64,000 nucleotides of DNA from DASXMT01 sp036521415 (GTDB lineage Bacteria > Actinomycetota > Acidimicrobiia > Acidimicrobiales > RAAP-2). The notes below the pieces were generated by a model. It saw only the letters and a list, made by a program, of their open reading frames with translations. It did no database searches and was not told where the DNA came from. Below, piece after piece: positions 33,797 through 42,201 of the stretch (within the stretch, counting starts at the first letter, position 1; each line of letters opens with the position of its first letter). Both the position numbers and the translations under genes were made by a program. The stretch covers positions 11,175-75,174 of the forward strand of contig DATDHU010000065.1 of assembly GCA_036521415.1 (NCBI GenBank). Direction: 5' to 3'.

Positions 33797-35781
33797 GGCT
33801 GCCCACCCGCCGGCGACCGGCCACCGACGAGCAGGGCACCCAGTTTGTCCCCGTCACCGAGAAGGCCCGCTACGAAGCACCCCGGGCGACCATCGACCCT
33901 GACCGGACCAAGTCCTGGCTGCGCCGCGCCCTCCCGGTTATGCGCGCCCACAAGGTCGTGTTCATCATCTCGATGGTCCTGACCTTTGTGGGGCTGGTCC
34001 TCCAGGTCCAAATCCCCAACCTGTTGAACCACGCCATCACCAACTCGATCCAGCACCACACGGTGCCGGTGAGCTACTACGTCTGGTGGATCGTCGGCCT
34101 GGGCGTGGCCGGGGGCATCGCCGGGTACATCTCCCGGCTCTTCCTGTTCGAGACGGCGTACAACTTCGAGTACGACCTGCGGAACATCATCTACGAGCAC
34201 CTGACCAAGATGTCCTTTGCCTTCTATGACCGGGTCCAGTCGGGCCAGCTCATCTCTCGGGCCAACTCGGACATCCGGTCGGTCCAGATGTACATGACGT
34301 TCGCCCCGCTGATCCTGGTCCAGTGCTCGATCGCCATCGTGGCCTTCGGGTTCATGTTGTCCATCGACGTCCCCTTGGCCTTCGTGGCCATGGCCACTAT
34401 GCCCTTCGTCTACTTCGTCGGCGTGCGGATGCGGCGGTCGATGTTCCCTGTGTCGTGGATCATCCAGGCTCGCCTGGCCGAGGTGGCCACCGTTGTCGAC
34501 GAGAACGTCAACGGTGTCCGGGTGGTCAAGTCCTTTGCTGCCGAGGAGCAGCAGCTCCGGAACCTGTCCCGGGCTACCGACCGGGTCCAGTGGGGCTACA
34601 TCAAAGACGCCGACCTCCGGGCCCGGTTCACGCCCGCTGTCCAGAACCTGCCCCAGGTCGGGCTGGCCTTCGTGCTGTTGTTCGGCGGGTACATGGTCAT
34701 CCACGGCACCCTGGGCATCGGGGCCATCCTGGCCTTCAACTCCTACCTCTTGATGCTGCAGGCCCCGTTCATGATGCTGGGGATGCTCATCATGATGGGC
34801 CAGCGCGCCGCCGCGTCAGCCGACCGGATCTACGAGATCCTGGACGAACAGCCGACGATCACCGACAAGCCCGACGCCATGGACCTGACCGAGTCGCGGG
34901 GGGACGTGCGCTTCTCCGACGTGCGGTTCGCCTATGACGGCGATGAAGCCAACCTCGTCCTGTCCGAGTTCAACCTGCACCTGGCGCCGGGCGAGACGGT
35001 GGCCCTGGTGGGACGGACCGGCGCGGGCAAGTCCACCGTCTCCCGGCTCTTGACCCGCTTCTACGACGTGAACAGCGGATCGGTGCGCGTCGACGGCCAC
35101 GACATCCGCGACCTGACCCTGGACAGCCTGCGGGCGAACATCGGCATCGTCCTCGACGAGCCCTTCCTCTTCTCGGTGTCGGTACGGGACAACATCGCCT
35201 ACGGCAAGCCGGACGCCGCCTTCGCCGACATCGAGGCTGCGGCCCGGGCCGCGGGGGCCCACGAGTTCATCTCCGAGCTCGAGCACGGCTATGACACGGT
35301 CGTCGGCGAGCGGGGATACACGCTGTCGGGAGGCCAACGGCAACGGATCGCCATCGCCCGTACGCTGCTGGTCAACCCGCCCATCCTGGTGCTCGACGAC
35401 GCCACCAGCGCCATCGACGTCCAGGTGGAGCTCGAGATACACGCCGGGCTGCGGGTGCTGATGGAGGGGCGCACCACGCTGATCATCGCCCACCGGCTCT
35501 CCACAATCTCCTTGGCCGACCGGGTCGTGCTCCTCGACCAGCACCGGATCGTGGCCGACGGCACCCACGCCGAATTGTTGGAGACCACCCCGCTCTACGG
35601 CGAGGTATTGGCCCAGGCCGCTGAGCTCGACGTCCCCGGTGACGACGTGGACGAGTTGGACGGCGTGGCCGGCCTCGGCGCGGCCAGCGGGGCGACCCCG
35701 ACCAACGGCCACGGCAATGGCCTCGGGCCCGGGCTCCCCGATGCGGTCGGCTCGGGCCGAAGCAACGGGAGGGACCGATGA
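33793..35781 (+). CDS. Heterodimeric ABC exporter subunit 1 (degenerate-site Walker B)
   Basis: A 662-residue fused TMD-NBD subunit. Six TM helices lie in roughly residues 40-330 and the NBD follows: Walker A GRTGAGKST, signature LSGGQ (canonical), Walker B ILVLDDATSA with Asp in place of the catalytic Glu, H-loop IIAHRLS; the Q-loop Gln is replaced (VLDEPFLF). The second subunit overlaps by ATGA. The pattern matches asymmetric exporters such as TM287/288 and LmrCD. Start GTG 33793-33795, overlapping the marR stop. A 50-residue Gly/Asp-rich C-terminal tail is non-conserved. Confidence 0.92.
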   Translation: MRLPTRRRPATDEQGTQFVPVTEKARYEAPRATIDPDRTKSWLRRALPVMRAHKVVFIISMVLTFVGLVLQVQIPNLLNHAITNSIQHHTVPVSYYVWWIVGLGVAGGIAGYISRLFLFETAYNFEYDLRNIIYEHLTKMSFAFYDRVQSGQLISRANSDIRSVQMYMTFAPLILVQCSIAIVAFGFMLSIDVPLAFVAMATMPFVYFVGVRMRRSMFPVSWIIQARLAEVATVVDENVNGVRVVKSFAAEEQQLRNLSRATDRVQWGYIKDADLRARFTPAVQNLPQVGLAFVLLFGGYMVIHGTLGIGAILAFNSYLLMLQAPFMMLGMLIMMGQRAAASADRIYEILDEQPTITDKPDAMDLTESRGDVRFSDVRFAYDGDEANLVLSEFNLHLAPGETVALVGRTGAGKSTVSRLLTRFYDVNSGSVRVDGHDIRDLTLDSLRANIGIVLDEPFLFSVSVRDNIAYGKPDAAFADIEAAARAAGAHEFISELEHGYDTVVGERGYTLSGGQRQRIAIARTLLVNPPILVLDDATSAIDVQVELEIHAGLRVLMEGRTTLIIAHRLSTISLADRVVLLDQHRIVADGTHAELLETTPLYGEVLAQAAELDVPGDDVDELDGVAGLGAASGATPTNGHGNGLGPGLPDAVGSGRSNGRDR

Positions 35782-37721
35782 CCTGGGGCATGGGTGGAGG
35801 GGCGCCGGGCGGGTTCGGCCGCCCGGCCGCGCCTGGCCTGCCCTTTGCCGGCATCCCCTCGGAGCTCCAGGATGGGGTGGACCGGCTGTTGGAGTCCGAG
35901 CCCGAGCACCCCGAGCCCGACCTCACCTTCACCCAGAACGGGACAGAGATGGAGGGGCGCCGGCTCACCTTGTGGCGGCTGCTCATGGAATACCCGGGGA
36001 TGCTGGCGCTGGCCGGCGTCCTCGTGGTCGTCATCGCCGTGGTGTCCCAGACGGGGCCCAAGCTCACCGAGATCGCTATCAACGACGGCATGTCGCCGGG
36101 GCACAAGAACTTCGCCCTGGTGGCCATCATCGCCGCCGCCTACCTCGTGTTCATCGTCTGCACCGCGCTGTCCCAGCGGGCCCAGGTACGGGTCACGGGT
36201 CGGATCGCCGCCTGGGTCATGAACGACCTCCGGGTCACGATCTTCACTCATCTGCAGCGGCTGTCGCTCGGCTTCTTCACCGAGGAGAAGGCCGGCGTGA
36301 TCATGAGCCGGATGACGAGCGACATCGAGAACCTCCAGCAGCTGCTCCAAGACGGTCTGTCGCAGCTGGCCATCCAGGGGCTGACCATGGTGGTCATCAC
36401 CGTCGTGCTGTTCACCACCAACGTGGAGCTCGCCGCCATCACCGTGTTCTTGATCATCCCCGTGCTGGTGGTCGCGTCGATCTGGTTCAAGCGGGCCTCG
36501 GAGCGGGGCTACGACCGGGTGCGGGACGGTATCGCCAACGTGCTGGCCGATCTGTCCGAGAGCCTGCACGGCGTCCGCATTGTCACCGCCCACAACCGCC
36601 AACGCCAGAACGTGATCCATCACCGCAACGTGGTCGGTTCCTACCGGGACGCCAACAACTACACCGCCCACGTCAACGCCGTCTACGGGCCGGGCACCCA
36701 GATGCTGGGCGTGCTCGGGCAGGCAGCCCTCCTGGCCATCGGTGGGGAGATGGTGCTCCACCACACCTTGTCCCTCGGGGCCCTGGTGGCCTTCTTCTTG
36801 TATCTCAACCGGTTCTTCCAGCCCATCCAGTTGCTGGTGCAGCAGTACAACACCTACCAGCAGGGCCAGTCCTCGGTGACCAAGCTCCGTACACTTCTCG
36901 AGACCAAGCCCACCGTGACCGAGGCGCCCGACGCGGTCGAGCTGCCGCCCATCGAGGGCGAGATCGTCTTCGACCACGTGTCGTTCGGCTACGACCCGGA
37001 CGTCCCCGTCATCGAGGACGTGGACATCCGGATCGCGCCGGGCGAGACCATCGCCTTCGTCGGACCGACGGGAGCAGGCAAGTCAACGCTGGCCAAGTTG
37101 GTGACCCGCTTCTACGACCCCACCTCGGGAAGGGTCCTCATCGACGGGCACGACCTCCGGGACGTGACCATGTTGTCGTTGCGCCGACAGCTCGGCGTCG
37201 TCCCCCAGGAGCCGTTCCTCTTCGCCGGGACCATCGGGGACAACATCGCCTTCGCCCGGCCGGACGCGTCGGACGCCGAGATCCACGAAGCAGTGGAGCG
37301 CGTCGGCCTGGCCGAGGTGATCGACCGAACGCCCAACGGGATCGACACCGTCGTCCACGAGCGGGGCCAGACCCTGTCGTCGGGCGAGCGGCAACTCATC
37401 GCTCTGGGCCGTGCCTTCCTGACCCGGCCCCGGGTCCTCGTGCTCGACGAGGCCACTTCGAACCTCGACCTCCAATCGGAGACGATGATCGAGGCCGCAC
37501 TCGATGTGCTGCTCGAGAACCGCACCGCCATCTTGATCGCCCACCGGCTGTCCACGGCCATGCGGGCCGACCGCATCGTGGTCGTCGACCTCGGGCGGGT
37601 CATCGAGGTCGGTTCCCACGCCGAGCTCATCGCCCACGGAGGCCGCTACGCCGAGATGTACGCCACCTGGATCAGCCAGGTGAACGCGCACGGAGAACCG
37701 TCAGGCGCCCATCGGCGTTGA
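35778..37721 (+). CDS. Heterodimeric ABC exporter subunit 2 (catalytic Walker B)
   Basis: A 647-residue TMD-NBD subunit. After a Gly/Pro-rich N-terminus come six TM helices (ALAGVLVVVIAVVSQTG onward) and an NBD with Walker A GPTGAGKST, Q-loop VVPQEPFLF, degenerate signature LSSGE and a full Walker B VLVLDEATSNLD. Paired with subunit 1 this gives one consensus site (subunit 2 Walker B plus subunit 1 LSGGQ) and one degenerate site. The likely role is multidrug or lipid export under MarR control. Confidence 0.93.
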   Translation: MTWGMGGGAPGGFGRPAAPGLPFAGIPSELQDGVDRLLESEPEHPEPDLTFTQNGTEMEGRRLTLWRLLMEYPGMLALAGVLVVVIAVVSQTGPKLTEIAINDGMSPGHKNFALVAIIAAAYLVFIVCTALSQRAQVRVTGRIAAWVMNDLRVTIFTHLQRLSLGFFTEEKAGVIMSRMTSDIENLQQLLQDGLSQLAIQGLTMVVITVVLFTTNVELAAITVFLIIPVLVVASIWFKRASERGYDRVRDGIANVLADLSESLHGVRIVTAHNRQRQNVIHHRNVVGSYRDANNYTAHVNAVYGPGTQMLGVLGQAALLAIGGEMVLHHTLSLGALVAFFLYLNRFFQPIQLLVQQYNTYQQGQSSVTKLRTLLETKPTVTEAPDAVELPPIEGEIVFDHVSFGYDPDVPVIEDVDIRIAPGETIAFVGPTGAGKSTLAKLVTRFYDPTSGRVLIDGHDLRDVTMLSLRRQLGVVPQEPFLFAGTIGDNIAFARPDASDAEIHEAVERVGLAEVIDRTPNGIDTVVHERGQTLSSGERQLIALGRAFLTRPRVLVLDEATSNLDLQSETMIEAALDVLLENRTAILIAHRLSTAMRADRIVVVDLGRVIEVGSHAELIAHGGRYAEMYATWISQVNAHGEPSGAHRR

Positions 37722-37744
37722 CCGGTCCCTGAGCTCGCTCTCGG

Positions 37745-38191
37745 TCATCCCTCTCGGTTTCGCCGGTTTCGTCGGGTCCGGCGGCGGTCCGCTGTGAGCA
37801 GGGAGAGGCCGGCGCCAAGCATCCAGACGTCCTTGGCCAGTGGTATGCCTTGCTCGGTGGGACGGAGACTGCCCTCCCTGCGCATCCCCGGGGTGCGGAG
37901 ATAGAGGCCGAGCAAACCACCGGCGAACGCGGCCAGGCCGGCGCCGGCAAGCCGGGAGGGCACGAAGGGAAGCAACAGGGCGGTACCGAGGCCGACCTCG
38001 CTGACGGCGAGCGCCTTGGCGAAGCGCTCGGGGGGGACCGAGCCCAGGAAGGGATAGGCGCCACTGGCGAAGCCGTGAAGGCCGGCCGCCCGTTCCTTGT
38101 CAGCCTCGAGCTTGTCCAGCCCCGAGCTCAGGATGAAGCCTCCGGTGGCGATCCGGACGGGTAGGTCCTCCAATGCCGAGAACACTGTCAT
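37745..38191 (-). CDS. DoxX family membrane protein
   Basis: A 148-residue protein with four hydrophobic segments. The DoxX-like signature is IATGGFILSSGLDKLEAD followed by FAKALAVSEVGLGTALLL. The family includes thiosulfate:quinone oxidoreductase subunits and MarP-associated redox proteins; which applies here is unclear. Start ATG 38189-38191 after GGAG; the 41 codons further upstream look like leader sequence. Convergent with the ABC exporter. Confidence 0.85.
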   Translation of the reverse strand: MTVFSALEDLPVRIATGGFILSSGLDKLEADKERAAGLHGFASGAYPFLGSVPPERFAKALAVSEVGLGTALLLPFVPSRLAGAGLAAFAGGLLGLYLRTPGMRREGSLRPTEQGIPLAKDVWMLGAGLSLLTADRRRTRRNRRNREG

Positions 38192-38348
38192 GTGGGATCC
38201 GTCTCCTCGATAGGGGCCGGTGCCTTGTGTCACCAACGAGCTCTCTGTCCCTGCCGCACCTGACCTGCCGCACCTGCCGCGCCTTCTGTGGCTGCCGTGG
38301 GCTATACCCGCCATGGACCCCGGCCAATCCGAGCCGCCGGCGAACCGC

Positions 38349-38714
38349 CTAGTCGTGGAGCGGTGCGCCGCTCACTTGATGGTCGGCATGGAAGAGCGCC
38401 TCGCGGAGGAGGGCACGGACGTGCCCGCCGCGGAGCCGGTACACCATCCGTCGCCCGTCCCGCGTCGCCTCCACCAAGCCGGCGAGCCGCAACTTCGACA
38501 AGTGCTGGCTGGCCACCGTCGGACGGCACGCGGCGATCTCGGCCAATGTGGCCACGTCGAGGTCGTCGTCCCGCAGGGCCCAGAGCATCCGGACCCGGGT
38601 CGGGTCGGCCAGTAGGGCGAACGACAGAACGGCCGCATTGACCTGCTCGGACGCCAGCGAGTCGGGGTGGCTGGGTACGGCCGTGGGAGCACCGGCGCGG
38701 CGGGCTGGCGACAT
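38349..38714 (-). CDS. ArsR family transcriptional regulator
   Basis: A 121-residue winged-helix repressor. The core is LLADPTRVRMLWALRDDDLDVATLAEIAACRPTVASQHLSKLRLAGLVEATRDGRRMVYRL. There is no classic metal motif (CxC or DxHxxH of SmtB alpha-5), although HADH near the C-terminus (REALFHADHQ) could serve as an alpha-5-type metal site. It is divergent from the cation diffusion facilitator, which it probably represses. Confidence 0.9.
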   Translation of the reverse strand: MSPARRAGAPTAVPSHPDSLASEQVNAAVLSFALLADPTRVRMLWALRDDDLDVATLAEIAACRPTVASQHLSKLRLAGLVEATRDGRRMVYRLRGGHVRALLREALFHADHQVSGAPLHD

Positions 38715-38743
38715 GCCCGAAGTCTAGCGACTATTCCGATACC

Positions 38744-38786
38744 TTCGCAGGTTCGCATATATAGGGTGTATCAGGCTAGGTTCGCA
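38744..38786. promoter_or_regulatory. TTCGCA repeats in the arsR-CDF intergenic region
   Basis: The hexamer ttcgca occurs at 38744, 38752 and 38781; the longer unit aggttcgca occurs at 38749 and 38778, 29 bp apart. The AT-rich catatatagggtgtat between them could hold the -10 of the CDF promoter. It is a candidate operator for the divergent ArsR protein. Confidence 0.4.
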
Positions 38787-39863
38787 ATGGAGATCCCCGA
38801 CGAGCTGCCTATGACCATCCATCACAACCACGAACCCGGGCACAGCCACGGCGACCATGGTGCCCACGGTCAGGGCGCTGCCGGGCACGGGCGCCGGTCG
38901 TCGAGATGGTCGAAGATCGGTCACACCGTGACCCACCTCTTCTGCGGACACGCTCATGCCAGCGCAGAACAGGTAGACGAGAAGTTGGAAGGCGATACAG
39001 ACGGGCGCCGAGCCGTGGTGTTGAGCCTGGTCATCCTGGCCGGCACGGCTGCCGGACAGGGCGCAGTGGTGATGGTCTCGGGATCCGTCGCCCTGTTGGG
39101 CGACAGCCTGCACAACGCAGCCGACGCCCTGACGGCGGTGCCTCTTCTGATCGCCTTCGCCTTGGCCCGCCGTCCGGCGAGCAAGCGCTATACCTACGGC
39201 TACGGGCGGGCTGAAGACATTGGCGGGCTGTTCGTGGTGACCATGATCGCCCTCTCATCCGTCCTTGCCGGCGGCGAGGCCATCGACCGTCTGGTCCATC
39301 CCAGCGGCGTGACCCACCTGTGGGTCGTCGCCCTCGCTGCGTTGATCGGGTTCGCCGGCAACGAGGTGGTGGCGCGCTTCCGCATCCGGGTGGGCCGTCG
39401 CATCGGGAGCGCCGCGCTGGTGGCCGATGGCCTCCACGCCCGCACCGATGGGTTCACCAGCCTGGCCGTGTTGCTCGGCGCCGGCGGGGGGGCACTGGGT
39501 TGGCGGGCGGCCGATCCGCTCATCGGCCTCCTCATCACCGTGGCCATCCTCGGCGTGCTGCGCTCGGCCATCGGCCAGGTCGGAGCTCGCCTCATGGACG
39601 CCGTCGATCCCGCGTTGGTCGACCAAGCCCGTGATGTGGTGACCGAGGTGGCGGGCATCGACGAGGTCCGGGAGCTCCGCATCCGTTGGATCGGCCACAC
39701 GCTACGGGCTGAAGTCGACGCCACCGTCGACCCTGGCCTCACCGTGACCGAGGCCCACGACATCGCCCACCGCGCCGAGACCGACCTGCTCGATCAGGTG
39801 CGTCGACTCACCGCCGCCACCATCCACGCCAGCCCGGCGGGCGCTCATCCTTCAGTGGCCTGA
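38787..39863 (+). CDS. Cation diffusion facilitator (CDF) family transporter
   Basis: A 358-residue divalent-metal/proton antiporter. The His-rich cytoplasmic N-terminus (HHNHEPGHSHGDHGAHG) is followed by six TM helices. Metal site residues appear as DSLHNAAD in TM2 and HARTDGF in TM5; a C-terminal domain with IRWIGHTLRAEVDATV follows. ATG 38787 is used; ATG 38811 (MTIHHNHEPG) is an alternative. Divergent from an ArsR regulator, so it is probably metal (Zn/Cd/Co type) responsive. Confidence 0.92.
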   Translation: MEIPDELPMTIHHNHEPGHSHGDHGAHGQGAAGHGRRSSRWSKIGHTVTHLFCGHAHASAEQVDEKLEGDTDGRRAVVLSLVILAGTAAGQGAVVMVSGSVALLGDSLHNAADALTAVPLLIAFALARRPASKRYTYGYGRAEDIGGLFVVTMIALSSVLAGGEAIDRLVHPSGVTHLWVVALAALIGFAGNEVVARFRIRVGRRIGSAALVADGLHARTDGFTSLAVLLGAGGGALGWRAADPLIGLLITVAILGVLRSAIGQVGARLMDAVDPALVDQARDVVTEVAGIDEVRELRIRWIGHTLRAEVDATVDPGLTVTEAHDIAHRAETDLLDQVRRLTAATIHASPAGAHPSVA

Positions 39864-39896
39864 TACTGGGTCGGGCTCCTCGTCACCGACGCCGGG

Positions 39897-40061
39897 CTAC
39901 CAACGGTAGAACCGTCGACTCCCAGCACTCTCACCCCGTCCGATGACGAGGCCGACCAGCCACAGGACGAATAGGACGGCTGCAACGACCCACAAGACGT
40001 GAATAGCAAAACCTAAGCCAAAGAATATAGCGACCAGAATCAATGCAAGCAGTATCAGCAA
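39897..40061 (-). CDS. Small membrane protein, Lmo0937 family
   Basis: A 54-residue protein with two hydrophobic segments (LILLALILVAIFFGLGFAI and VLWVVAAVLFVLWLVGLVI) and a short basic tail, the size and pattern of Lmo0937-type membrane peptides. The start is TTG at 40059-40061, preceded by GGGGAGG at nine bases, which places the hydrophobic core right at the N-terminus as in the family. A longer TTG start at 40121 lacks a ribosome site. The local GC is lower than its surroundings. Confidence 0.7.
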   Translation of the reverse strand: MLILLALILVAIFFGLGFAIHVLWVVAAVLFVLWLVGLVIGRGESAGSRRFYRW

Positions 40062-40320
40062 CGGAATCGACCTCCCCGTATCCAATGGGTACCCCAATGG
40101 TCCCGTGCCTATAGTTCCCAAGACGGCCCGACCCTAAACGGCAAAACTCAGACCGCAGTGGGGGTGAATGACACGCGTCGAAGCCCCCAAAGAGGCAAGA
40201 AGGGAGCTCCGATGACCCGGCAGTGAAAAGCAAAAAGATCGACCGACAGACCCCCACCGACCGACGGAGGCCCCACGCAGAAACCAAGGTAAGGGCAACA
40301 AGGGGTGTACCCCGAAATGA

Positions 40321-40348
40321 AGGTTCCGAACCGCAGGTTCGGAAACCT
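40321..40348 (-). terminator. Hairpin terminator candidate
   Basis: TTCCGAACC and GGTTCGGAA form a 9-bp stem with a three-base loop, extended to 12 bp by AGG/CCT with a bulge. On the minus strand it is followed by TTCATTTC and lies 36 bp beyond the stop of the 86-residue gene. The tail is only moderately U-rich. Confidence 0.5.
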
Positions 40349-40384
40349 GGCCTCTTCCTCATCTATCCGAGCCCGTTGATGCTG

Positions 40385-40645
40385 TCACTCGGTGGCCGGT
40401 CTTTGTCGTCGTTCTCGGTCAGCATTGGCACACCGCATCAGCACTTCGACCTCCGAAGGCGGTTCACCCACCAGACCAGCGATCTCGGCCACGCTGAGGT
40501 ATTCACTGAGCTGCGCGATGATCTCGGCCCTGTCCTTGGCATAACGTTGCGCGCGAAGGCGCAACGCAACTATCCGCGTGGTAGTACTTCGGAACTCGCT
40601 AACCAGACGTTCGACTTTCCCCGATATGTAGTTGGTTGCAGCCAT
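40385..40645 (-). CDS. Hypothetical protein (86 aa)
   Basis: I do not recognise a family. The protein is hydrophilic, starts MAATNYISGKVERLV, has a basic central helix (ALRLRAQRYAKDRAEIIAQL) and a helix-turn-helix-like second half (LSVAEIAGLVGEPPSEVEVLM), which suggests a small DNA-binding protein. Start ATG 40643-40645 without a strong ribosome site. The base composition is less GC-rich than flanking genes, and a good terminator hairpin follows it, so expression is plausible. Confidence 0.55.
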   Translation of the reverse strand: MAATNYISGKVERLVSEFRSTTTRIVALRLRAQRYAKDRAEIIAQLSEYLSVAEIAGLVGEPPSEVEVLMRCANADRERRQRPATE

Positions 40646-41073
40646 GGATGATTACCCAGTACGGACGACTTCGTTGCGTTACCGACCCGTACATTGCCCG
40701 CATCAAGCCGTCCTCAAACACACAACCGTGAAGTTCCGGCTCCCGCATCGCTCCTTAGGAGTCCGAATCGCAGGAACCGACAAGGAAGAGCCCGACCCCA
40801 GGGGGTTCTTTCCGTTCGGTCTGGGCGAACGCCAGGGACAGGCCAGGACCTCCTGGCAGGCAGATCAACTGACCTGAAATCATGATCGAGGCCCCACAGG
40901 TCGCCGACGCGACGCGGTTTTCTATGGAAATGTGGAACTATGCGGTGGTCACCTTTCGGCGTTGGGACCTTTGTGCTCAGCTTTTCCGGTGCTCTGAGGA
41001 TTCCGGCCCACTCCGGTAGGACTCCAGTCGCTCGTTATGGCACGGCGATGCGATCTCGAACCGGGGGTCACAT
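40646..41073. other. Gene-free stretch
   Basis: About 430 bp with no ORF of coding character, no tRNA and no clear repeat. Short frames here lack ribosome sites and family motifs. It probably contains the promoters of the divergent flanking genes. Confidence 0.5.
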
Positions 41074-41895
41074 GTGCCTGGTGCCGTGACCCCCGTGCCC
41101 GATCCATTGAGTCTGTCGGGAAAGGTGGCCGTCATCACCGGCGCCGGAACCGGTATCGGAGCAGAGACAGCCCGGGTCTTCACCCGTCACGGCGCAGCTG
41201 GCATCGTCCTGGCCGCCCGAACAGAGTCGGACATCGAATCGGTCGCGGCCGAGTTGGACGCCATTGCCCACGGGATCGGTAACGACAGGTTCCGCTCGTT
41301 GGCCCTGCGGACCGACGTCAAGGACGAAGACTCGGTTGTGGCCATGGTCGGCCGGACCGTCGAGGTGTTCGACCGAATCGACGTCCTAGTAAACAACGCC
41401 GGTGGTACCCGGATGGGCCCTCTGGAGGAAACGCCGACCAAGGCGTGGGACTCGGTCTTCGCCCTCAACGCCAGGGGGCCGTTCCTTTGCACACGGGAGG
41501 TGGGTCAGCACATGATCGGTTCCGGCGGCGGAGCCATTGTGAACGTCTCGTCCGGAGCCGGGGTCAGCGGCGTCCGGTGGGGCGCCGGGTACAGCGCAGC
41601 CAAGTCAGGTCTACAGATGTTCACCCGGGTGACGGCGGCGGAATGGGGCCGATATGGCATTCGGGCCAACTGTGTCGCCGTCGGGCTGGTGGCATCCGAG
41701 CGGGCGGTGGCAGCATGGGACGTCGCCCACATCGATGCCGAACAGATCAGCCGGGGCGTTCCGCTCGGACGAATGGGCACTCCGGCCGACGTGGCCTATC
41801 CCATCTTGTTTCTCAGCAGCCCGGCGGCATCGTTCGTAAGCGGCCAGGTCTTCTCAGTCGACGGCGGACCCCAGCTGGGAGGCCCGCCGGGTTAG
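41074..41895 (+). CDS. SDR family NAD(P)-dependent oxidoreductase
   Basis: A 273-residue short-chain dehydrogenase/reductase. Cofactor motif TGAGTGIG, structural NNAG, catalytic Ser in VNVSSGAGVSG, and the YxxxK in YSAAKSG. The C-terminus FVSGQVFSVDGGPQLGG is the classical ending. Start GTG 41074; GTG codons 15 and 24 bases later are alternatives. The substrate is unknown and there are no pathway neighbours. Confidence 0.9.
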   Translation: MPGAVTPVPDPLSLSGKVAVITGAGTGIGAETARVFTRHGAAGIVLAARTESDIESVAAELDAIAHGIGNDRFRSLALRTDVKDEDSVVAMVGRTVEVFDRIDVLVNNAGGTRMGPLEETPTKAWDSVFALNARGPFLCTREVGQHMIGSGGGAIVNVSSGAGVSGVRWGAGYSAAKSGLQMFTRVTAAEWGRYGIRANCVAVGLVASERAVAAWDVAHIDAEQISRGVPLGRMGTPADVAYPILFLSSPAASFVSGQVFSVDGGPQLGGPPG

Positions 41896-41911
41896 GTGCC
41901 CGGTGGCGTGA

Positions 41912-42094
41912 TCAGGCTCGGGGTGTACTCGCTTCCGGCGAGCCCTCGGCCGGTTGGATCAATGGCGGTCCATCAAGTAGCTGATGAGCCAACCTGATGC
42001 AATCGGGACAGATATAGACCGCCGGCGTGGGTCCGGCTACCCCACCCGATCGCCGCAGCCCACAAAAGTTACATGGCACCTCGGCGCTGCCCAT
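41912..42094 (-). CDS. Stand-alone ClpX-type C4 zinc finger protein
   Basis: A 60-residue protein from ATG 42092-42094. It is almost entirely a ClpX zinc-binding domain: CNFC, a spacer with TPAVYICPDCI, and LAHQLLD, closely matching the N-terminal domain of ClpX at 20187-21503 without any AAA+ part. Such a domain dimerises and binds adaptors or substrates in ClpX. Here it could act as an adaptor, a decoy or a small regulator. Convergent with the SDR gene. Confidence 0.75.
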   Translation of the reverse strand: MGSAEVPCNFCGLRRSGGVAGPTPAVYICPDCIRLAHQLLDGPPLIQPAEGSPEASTPRA

Positions 42095-42201
42095 AGTTGT
42101 AGTCTCGCATCCGCGTTGGGTTCCTTTTGCCAAGTTCGCTCGGCGCACACGGTGTGCTGCCTCCAGCCAAGTCCGCTCTCACGAGGCACGCCGCGGCGCG
42201 G

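Noticed and set aside
40632..40885. Short plus-strand frames near 40.7 kb
   Set aside because: They have no ribosome site, no motif and unstable composition.
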